Shown: positions 52,501 through 61,500 of the stretch, one piece after another
How positions within the stretch are numbered: the stretch's first letter is position 1
Layout: each line of letters opens with the position of its first letter
NCBI GenBank assembly: GCA_965223435.1
Contig: CBDCWQ010000023.1
Coordinates: 1,116,001-1,180,000 of the forward strand
DNA length: 64,000 nucleotides
Direction of reading: 5' to 3'
DNA from: CBDCWQ01 sp965223435
GTDB taxonomy: Bacteria > Myxococcota > Kuafuiibacteriia > Kuafuiibacteriales > Kuafuiibacteriaceae
Translations under genes and position numbers: made by a program
The notes under the pieces: generated by a model
What the model saw: only the letters and a program-made list of their open reading frames with translations
What the model was told of the DNA's origin: nothing
Database searches by the model: none

Positions 52501-55500
52501 TCAAGGGCAAAGACGGCGTTGAGTACGTGTCTGGCCCCTCCGACCGCATCGACCTCGAAGTGGGTGGTGAGGTGCCCGTGGCCGATTTTGGCGAGCCGGA
52601 AGGGGCGGCTGAAGTCACCGATGGTGGGTTGTCGGCGGCGATGCCGGAGGTGGTTCTGAACCGCGCCCACGGCAAGGTTTTTGCCCATATGGCCTACATC
52701 GTCCGGGGCGAACGCGATACCCAAGATCAGGTGCGCTATGGCCGTAGCGATGACCACGGGCGGCCGGGGAGTTTCACCATGGCCACCGAGCCGGTGGGTA
52801 CGGTGGATTCGGAATGGGTCATCACCGACATCGCGATCGCCGCCCACGAGCAAAAGGTGGTGATCGGTTGGATAGAGCAAGAGAAGCAGGGCCTCGAAAG
52901 TCGGATAGCGATTCGTATCAGCGACATCGGTGGACAGATTACGCCCGATGGAAACCACTCGTTTAAGGCCGAGCGGTCCTTTCCGAAGACCCCGGTATGG
53001 AAGCGTGATTTGAGCATGGCCTACGACCACACCGGGACCCATCACATGATTTGGAACGAGTCCAGCAAGGTGTACTACATGCGAAACTTTCATGGAGAGG
53101 AAGACGCGCATGGGAATCGGGTCAATGTATTCGATGAGCAAAAGCGCCGTCCGAACCACGAGCTGGTCAAGTACAACCACACCGTACAGGTCGAGTGCGA
53201 CGGGGGGGGCGGGGGCTGCTGCACGGAAGACTATGACGATGTGTACAGCCTCGGAGTCGAAGCCAAAAGCAGCGATCCTCAGGCATGTGGTCGCAAGAGT
53301 GATTGCTCTGGGGATTTTGGCGTCTACCTCACCCGAACCGAGGAGACCTATGTCGAAAACCCCTCTTTGCATGTGGGCCCAGACAGCATCACCATTGTGG
53401 GACGCCAAACCCGAAAATACGACAACCTCCCAACCTTCAATTCGGCTTGGAGCGGTCTCAACAGCACGTTCTATGGACCCAATGTTCCGCCACCCAGGCT
53501 CATTAAGTGTGGAGGCAAAAACCCGTTTTGGTTCTACGCGGGCGTCAAGCTGTTTCGCCAGGGCTTTCGCCAAACCAAACGTGACCACCAATACGCTTGC
53601 GCCCCCGAAATTCCTGAGAACCAGCGCGAGCTTTTGGCTCTTGAAGGGAACTTTGCGGCCATCCAGCACTTCGGGTACGACCGCACCAATTATTATTCTT
53701 ACGATGGCGAACTCGGCCACGACGACAACTGGTGGCAGTATCTGGAACTCGGCATTTGGCACGAAGAAGATAAGATCAAAGTTGCTCAGCGTCCGATTCG
53801 CGCGGGTGCGTGGAGCGACGTCCGAAAGGAAGAACGGGTGGAGGCGAAGCTTTACGCGGGGAAGGGCGCCCGGGTTCATTTCGTAGAGGCCGAAAACCGC
53901 GTAGAAAAGGGATTTCGTCAGGGCGCGTGGGAGCGCCGGTCACTGCCCAACGTGCCCCCACCGGAGCCGGGTCAGTTTGGACCGGAGGGCATGTACGAGG
54001 AGACCCTCCTTCGGTGGCGGATCTCTACCGTGGATGAATTCGGTTGTGAGCGTGAAGGTGAGTACCAAGAATGCGGTTCACCTACGAAAAACCGCAATTC
54101 CGGACCCGTCGGGCCTACCTACGCCAAGGCGCACTCGGGCCCCGAGGGGCAGATGGTTGTGACCTACGAACTCGGCAAGTCCAAAGACCCCAACTCGGGA
54201 GGCAACGCCATCTTGTTTGCGATGTCGCCCGACGGCGGAAAGACATGGAAACCCGCTAAAGAAATCGGCCAGGGGTACATGCCCTCGGTGGGGGTGACTC
54301 GTCGCGGTGAAATCGGTGTCTTGTACTACAAACCGGATCCCGCATTCCCCTCGAACCAGGGACCGTTGCTCGGTCAGGTCGTGTTGGCGCGGAGCTTCGA
54401 TGGAAGTGACTTTGATAAGACCATTGTCAACGAGGGATTTGAGGAAAGGACGGCTCAGACGAGGGTGTTTCCGGCGAAGCCGATTCATTGGCGCATCTAT
54501 GGGGCCGAGGCCGATTATCTACACGGTGTTCCCAGCCTCGCGACCTACGAAAATCTATGGTTGGCCTCGTTCATCAAGTATCCCGATGACGAGGGCGACC
54601 GCGATCGAATCATGGTCAATCGGGTGAGCGCGCCCGACGGGAGTCACAAGCGGGTGCTTGCATCGGCTCCGCAAGAGTCCACTGCGAACCAAAGTATAGA
54701 GACCGAGTTCGAGTGTGTCGACGAGTACGGTGCGTTGTCCACCGGCTGTAGCCTCGATGCCACCTCTTTGGCGTTTGGCACCCGGGCGTTCAGCAACGTC
54801 GGAGAATTTGGGGACGAGCTGAACGGCTCGAAAACAGTGTGGGTCCCGCTGACGGGGGGCTACGGTGCGACCCAAGAAACGGTCTCCATCGCTTCCGGGG
54901 CCGGTTCGCTCGCCTCCGGAGAGGATGCGGATGATGCGCAGTCGGTTGAAGTCACCACCGAACTTTTCCGCGGGGATGCGGCGGGCAACTACAAAAAAGC
55001 CACCATCATCCGGGATAAGCTGTTCAGCGTGGCTCTTGGCGGCCAGCGGGAGTACATCCCGGACGAAGACCTTCCGGACGACACGCCCTTTTTGGCCCTT
55101 TATGAACGTGCCTGGGCCTACACCCAAGGCATCGCGTTGGCGCAGTTCGCGCGCCAAGGAGACCCCCGCACCACCCAATTGGCGCGCTACATTTGTAGCG
55201 AGGATATTGCGGTATGGGTCGAAGACGAAAAGACCGGTGAACGGTACATTCGGGGCTGGCACTTTTCTTGGAACACCAAAAACGACTCGTGGAAGGACGC
55301 GCGCCAGGTGACCGGAGCCAATGCCTGGGTTCTTCACGGGCTTGGTGCCTACATGTCTTCCGACGAAGCGGAGGCGCTCGATGCCGGTAGCCGCGACGAG
55401 CTTCTCGGTTGCTATTTGGCCGCCATCTCGGGCCTCAGCCGTCACTTGGCCGGGGACTTGGTGTCAGACCCGGAAGCCAAGTGGCTGATGACGGCGGGGA

Positions 55501-58500
55501 CAACCGCTCGGGGCTTGAAGTATTCTGAAGAGCCCTGGCATGAAAATCTGGGTCTCACCGAAGAGGTCCTTGGCGTCCCCAAAGATCCGAGCGGAAAACG
55601 GCGGCGGCGCATCGCGTATTACGACGTTCTCGATGTCATCGGCTACGGAAGCCTCCGCCCAGACCGGAATCCGAAGATCACCACCTACTTTCGAGACGCG
55701 AACGGCGACAAAACGGACGAGCTTGCGATCACGCTGACCAATGCGCACCACGGGCTTTTTGACGCCATTCGTGTCCCTGAGCGCGCGGTCAACGTGGTGA
55801 CCGAGCACAATCTGGATACCCTGAGCGTGCTGAACCACGCGATTCACAAGTGGGATCAAATTACCCGCACCATGAGTGAGGCGGACAAGGACAAGATTGG
55901 GCGGCTGCCCAACGTCCCGAACGCAAAAGGCTTGGCGGGCCTCATCATGTGGCGCGACGGTTTGCGGGACGCCATCTTTACGAAGCTTTGGAACGACGAT
56001 TTTGGGCGGGTGGTGACCGGCGGTGAGTTCATCGACGGCGTGTTTCACGCCAGCGAGCTGACCGCGATAGACAACTGCAGCTGGCTTTCTTTGTCGGTGG
56101 ATTATGGCGAGCTTCCCGCCGAGCTTCGACAGAAATTGGCCAGTTGCCTTGACTACACGATCAAAAGCTTCACCAGTTCCGGGTTGACGTTTCGCGGCGA
56201 AAAGTATCACGGCGCGTTTTACTTTCCGAATAGCTTCAAAGATCCGTACATCGAGCAGAGCAATGACCAAGAAGAGCTCTACCATCTGGAAGCGACCACC
56301 GGGCTCATCTTGGGGCTCTTGTACTTCGGCGAAAAGATGGCCGATGAGTTCCCCGAGGACGCTGAGCGTTTCTTAGACGAGGCGGCCCGGCTTTGGTCAG
56401 ACATGCAGCGTTTCTTGGCCCATAACGGTGCGCCTTACTCCACGGTTCGCATCCAAGACTTGATGACGCAGCTTCAGTCGTCCACCGCAGCCATTTGGTA
56501 CATCGATGTGTACGACTATTATTCCGCCCAGTACGGCGACGTGGACCAACCCCTAAAAAACTACGCACACGGGCCATTGGGCTTCGACGCCGACTATGAG
56601 GTAGGCAAAGCGCGGGCTTGGCCCAAAGAGGCTTGGGCAAAGCTCAAAGGCCATAAAGATGAACATCAGTCCCTTGTTCCCAAAGACATCATTACCCATT
56701 TTGAATCCACCGTGACGATGACCACCGGGCTGACGAACAACCTCCCGGGTGCACGAGAGGAGTATCAGGTGGTCCGGTCTTCGACTTTCGAAGGTTCGGG
56801 GCCCGACAAGTACATCGTGGGTTATGAAGAGGGCGCCTCGGTTGACTTTTTGGGATACAGTCCGGTCAACAGCCACTTCGTTCGTGTGGAAGCATGGATG
56901 GAACAGCGGAGCGAAGGGCTTATCTATGTGTTCGACGGCGTCGTCAATGGTGACCTTGCGGGCAAGTACCTGATGCTCACCCTCATGCGGGATGGCGAGG
57001 AGCACTTCGTTGGCCATCCGGTTGCGGCGGACGGTACATTTCATTTCGAGACCCGGCGGCCACCAGACGAACCCGAGGAAGAGACCGAAACGGAAGACGA
57101 AGCGGAGGATGCCGTGCCGGTTGTGCCCGTGGGGCCGGATCTGGGTGACGAGGCCCAGTTCAGGGCGAGTTACCCCATCTTACGGGTCATGCAAGATGCC
57201 GAAACCGATGATGATGGCACGAAGACCAAGGTTTTGGCGGTGACGGGTGCGCCGGTGGACGCCAGGAAGCCTGGCAAGAAACAGTCCTCCTTAGGGTTTG
57301 AGAGCATTTATAGTTATGCGGGTAATCCTGGATGGTGGGCGCTCCACGAAAACGCTCAGGGGGACACATTTAAGTTGGTCCACACCGGTTCTGGTGGGCG
57401 ACCTGAGGTGGTTGCCGTCGCGCATCCCTACAGCGATGCGGCGGCGCCCGAAGCCCCATCGGCTCCGCGAGGGGACGCCGGTGGAAGCGAGGCCCTGGTC
57501 ATCCATTCGCTGGGCCGGTCCTCGGACCTTTTGCCGCCCTGGGGGACCGCCAACATTGAACCGGGTGATACCAGCTTTGAGGTGAGGCTTGGGTCCAAAA
57601 TCGGCGAAGGTGTGCACCGCATCGCAAAAACGAGGCCCACCGTGGTGTCTCAGGCCAGCGCCACCCTCAAGAGCGCGTTTGACAATCGGTTTTTCTTCGT
57701 CGCGCCGGTCAACGTGACGGACATCAGCTTGAACTTGACGGTGGCGAACTCCCCCAGCCTTTTGGGATTTCTTGGGAAAAGCGTGGTATTTTCGGCCAAT
57801 GGGTTTTTGGGCGAACCCCATTCCCCTGAAAACCACTATGTCACCATCTCGGTGGTGGTGCCGGGCGACAAGAACGAAAACCGAGAGTGGATACTGGGCC
57901 GGGCGGTGCTTGCCGAAAACGGGACCTTCCAGTTCAAGCAAAAGACGACGCCCAACCCGCTGGAGCCCGATTTCAGCGAGGGCAAGCCGGTTGCGCGTCT
58001 GTTCCGAAAAGAGGACGGCGAAGACCTGATGTTGGCCGCTACTGGGTTTGATGCCCTGAGCCTTGAGGAAGAAAAGGAGGGAAGCTTTTTGTCGCCCCAC
58101 ACCAAGCGGTACTTGACCGAGGGCAAGAGGGGCGAATGGCACTTCCACGAGCTTCACATCAAAGAAGATTTGTTTGGTGGCGTCGATGAAGTTGTCCTGA
58201 TTGATCGGGCGGATGAGACCCAACCGGTGGCTAAGGTACAGGCTTCGGATGTTGCGGTTCAGACGACCTCTCGGTCGCCCCGGGCGGGCCTGTTTGGGGA
58301 GGTTTCAGGCGAACGCCTGGTATCCGAGACGGTCACCAAGGGCGACGTCCCCGCGGGTGCGACCTGCGAAGACATCGGGGGCAGCTGCCTCAAGTCCAGC
58401 GAGGAATTTTCGACCTGTGAATCGCGGAATCTTTCTACCGTTTCGGCTTCATGTCCGGGGACGGCTCCGCTTTGTTGCATGGAGCCCAACGACGCCAAGA

Positions 58501-61500
58501 GGGAAGTGGCCATCACCTACCTCGAAGACCAGGCGTTGGCCATCGTGGCGGCCGTCAACCACGGAGATCTGGTGCAGGCCGCGAAATGGGTCGATGGCAT
58601 GTTGTCCACGGCCGTGGTTTTTTCGGCGACGCCCGGCGAGCCGGTTCAGCTCCCCTACGCGGTTGAGACCAAGAGCGGAAAAGCTTTAGGACCGTACTTT
58701 CAGACCGGTTCGCAGATGCTCGCTGCGTACAGTGTCCTTTGGTACCTGAAGGAGGTTCCAAGTTCGGTGGAGCGATCCAAAGTTGTGGGTCGGGTGCGGG
58801 TGCTCTTGGAGTCGATGATCGACCTTCACTACGTGGGCGAGCGAAAGATGTTCAGCATGGGTCTCGGTGATCCCTCGATGTTGGCGGGACTGAAAGCGGG
58901 CACCACAAGTGTTGACGATGCGGGCTTAACCAAAACCGAAGCCAAACCGAAGAAGGCGACGACGATCGCCCAGCCGGTCTATTTGTACCGGCTCGGTTTC
59001 AACTTCAAGCGGACGAGCCGCATTGCCCACCGCTATCCACTGCCGCCTCTTCTTGGCGCATTGGGTTATGAGACCGGTTTTGAGCCCGCGTTTGAGACCT
59101 ACAAAGACTACCGCGCGGCCTGGGACGCGTGGCAAGCCGCCATCGAGGCGGGCATCGAAGCGGATCTGGCGTCGGGCGTGCTCACTGCTGAAGCCGAACC
59201 CCAGATCCAAGCGCTTCGAACCTTGATGGAGGGTGTGCCTCCACCGCCGAAGAAATTTGACAAGCCGGTGGGCACGACGCTGAATCCTGAGTTTCAGGCG
59301 GTCGACATGTGGTGGGACGCCGATGTGGCCGATGCGGTGGTTGCACTCAGCCAGCTCGCAGACGTGGCCCAAGAGCTTTCCGACGTCGATACGCCGGCAC
59401 CGAACGGAGGCAGTGCGCCCGGGAGCATCAGTCTAAAAGACGTGGTCATACCCGATGCGGTTGGCGGGCTCGCGCGGTTCGATAGGGCCGCCCTCGAAGA
59501 TCATGTGTACGCCTACTTTGTGTTCACGTTGGCCCAAAAGACCATCGACTGGGGACGAAGCCCCGAGGTGCTTGAAAGCTTGGAGAACACCCTTGTGGGC
59601 GAACGTTTTTGGGATGGACCGGGGAGCTTCGGGCCCGGCGAGCCCTTCTGGGGTAACCCGGTAGCCTATGCGGACTTGGCGACGGCCAAGGCCATCAAAG
59701 GCACAAACCGCGGGGCGCTCGCGCTGTACACGTTGTTTGCCACCGAAACCGGTCGTTTGCGGCTGGCCAAGCGGTCCCTCGATCTTTTGAATCTCATGGC
59801 ATTCGATGAGACCCCGAAGGCCTCGCGTGGGCCCCAGGCCTATTCGGAACTCATCGCGCTCGAAATTCTGTCCAAGCGGGCCGCTCGGGTCTTTGATCCT
59901 CGTCAAGAGCAAATCGCGTGGAACGATGTGCGCGAAACCTCGGCGGCGCTTTCATCATCGTCTTCGGTGCGCGATTGGGCTGCCACCATGATCGTCCACG
60001 AGCCCCGCGGCTTTTTGGGTGTCGAGACCAACGCGATGTTTGGAACGGGACAGCCGCCACGGCTGGACGATATTGAAATTATCGACGATCGTCTCGAAGA
60101 AGCCTATTTGAGCGCCCTGTTTGCGCTCTTGGCGTCCGAACCCCGGCCCTACGTGTTTGATGCGCTCCTCACCCGGCTGGTGACCATTGATTTTGCCACC
60201 GAGGCTGTGGCGACCGGACTTCCGATGGAGAACTGGCTCGAGCGCCACCAAGAGGACTTCGACATTCGCCTGATGAAGACCAATGGCATTCTTCAGAATT
60301 TCTGCAACGAGCGTATGCCCAAGGTCGTCTTCCAAGACAACGCAGGCGAGGACATGGCGAAGGCGATTGGGCTCGACTGTTCGGCGGTCAGCGAACAATT
60401 CAAGCGTCTTTTGATTCGCCGCGTCGGGTCGGATGACGGGCAGCTTTTTGTGCCGCTCCTTCAGCACCCGGACGATGCCTACGAGCTGCTTAGGCTCATG
60501 GATTATATCTACGCCCCCTCGTACGATCGGGGAGAGATCGACGCGCTTTACGGGACCTGGCTGGCCGAATTCCGAAACCGCTACGCGACGACCCTCGCCC
60601 TGTGGTCGCGGGCTTCCACACAGTCATCCTTTGCGCCGGATGCCAGCGCCGGCAAGGTGGCGTCCTCGCTTCGTTCCTTCGCGGAGAGGGCGCTGTGGAG
60701 TGGTCCCCATCAGGGTATGCTCGATTTGTTTAACGCGGGGATGAAGCTGAAGTACGAGCTTCGCGGCGTCGATTTCATCCAGACTATCAACGAGGCATCG
60801 CCAGCATACTGGAGCCGCGAGGCGATGGAAGCGCGTGTTCTTCGCCAGTTTAATGGACATGTGACCTACCTGCTTGACGGGGTCAAAACCGTTGTTGAGC
60901 GCCAGCCCCAAGAAACGTTTTCGCTGGCCCGTCCCGAAAAAGGTCTCTCCCGAGGACAGATGGCCGAAAACGTTCGTCAGCTTCGTCGTTTGATCAACCT
61001 GGAGTCCGAGGGGCGTCTGCCGCAGGCCGCACAAGGGGCCGGGCTTAGGACTGACGCACTGCACTTCATCATGCGGACCGGCAAGCTCCGTGAGAGCGAC
61101 TTTGACCAAATTGCCCGAGGTCTTGGAATGAAAGAAGACGAAGCCCAGCTGACGAAGGCGCTGTTTGTGTTTTCGAGTCCAAGCAGTCCCATGTGGAACC
61201 TCCCAGATGAGACCGCGGCCCAAAACCCATTCGACCTGCTTGCGAACCTGTTTAAGAACGAAGAATTCCGGTTGGGTGAAGAAGAGTTGGCCGAGGTTGT
61301 GCCTGAGGAAATCGACCTGGCTTTGGTCGACGCGCCGGCGAAGGTGTACTTCATCCCCACCAGCACCGTCTCCGAAGATGGAGGCCCCCCGTGTTATGAG
61401 GTCTACCGCTTCAACGAGGGCGTCGAAGAACTTCAGATCGGTGAGAGCGATCTGCTTTCGGGTACCGAGGACGACGATCTCCATCTGCTCGACCGGGTCT

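Noticed and set aside
51747..53879. A 710-codon open frame on the minus strand
   Set aside because: It is the mirror of the giant plus-strand gene, which has a proper start, signal sequence and domain content; high GC keeps the opposite frame open.
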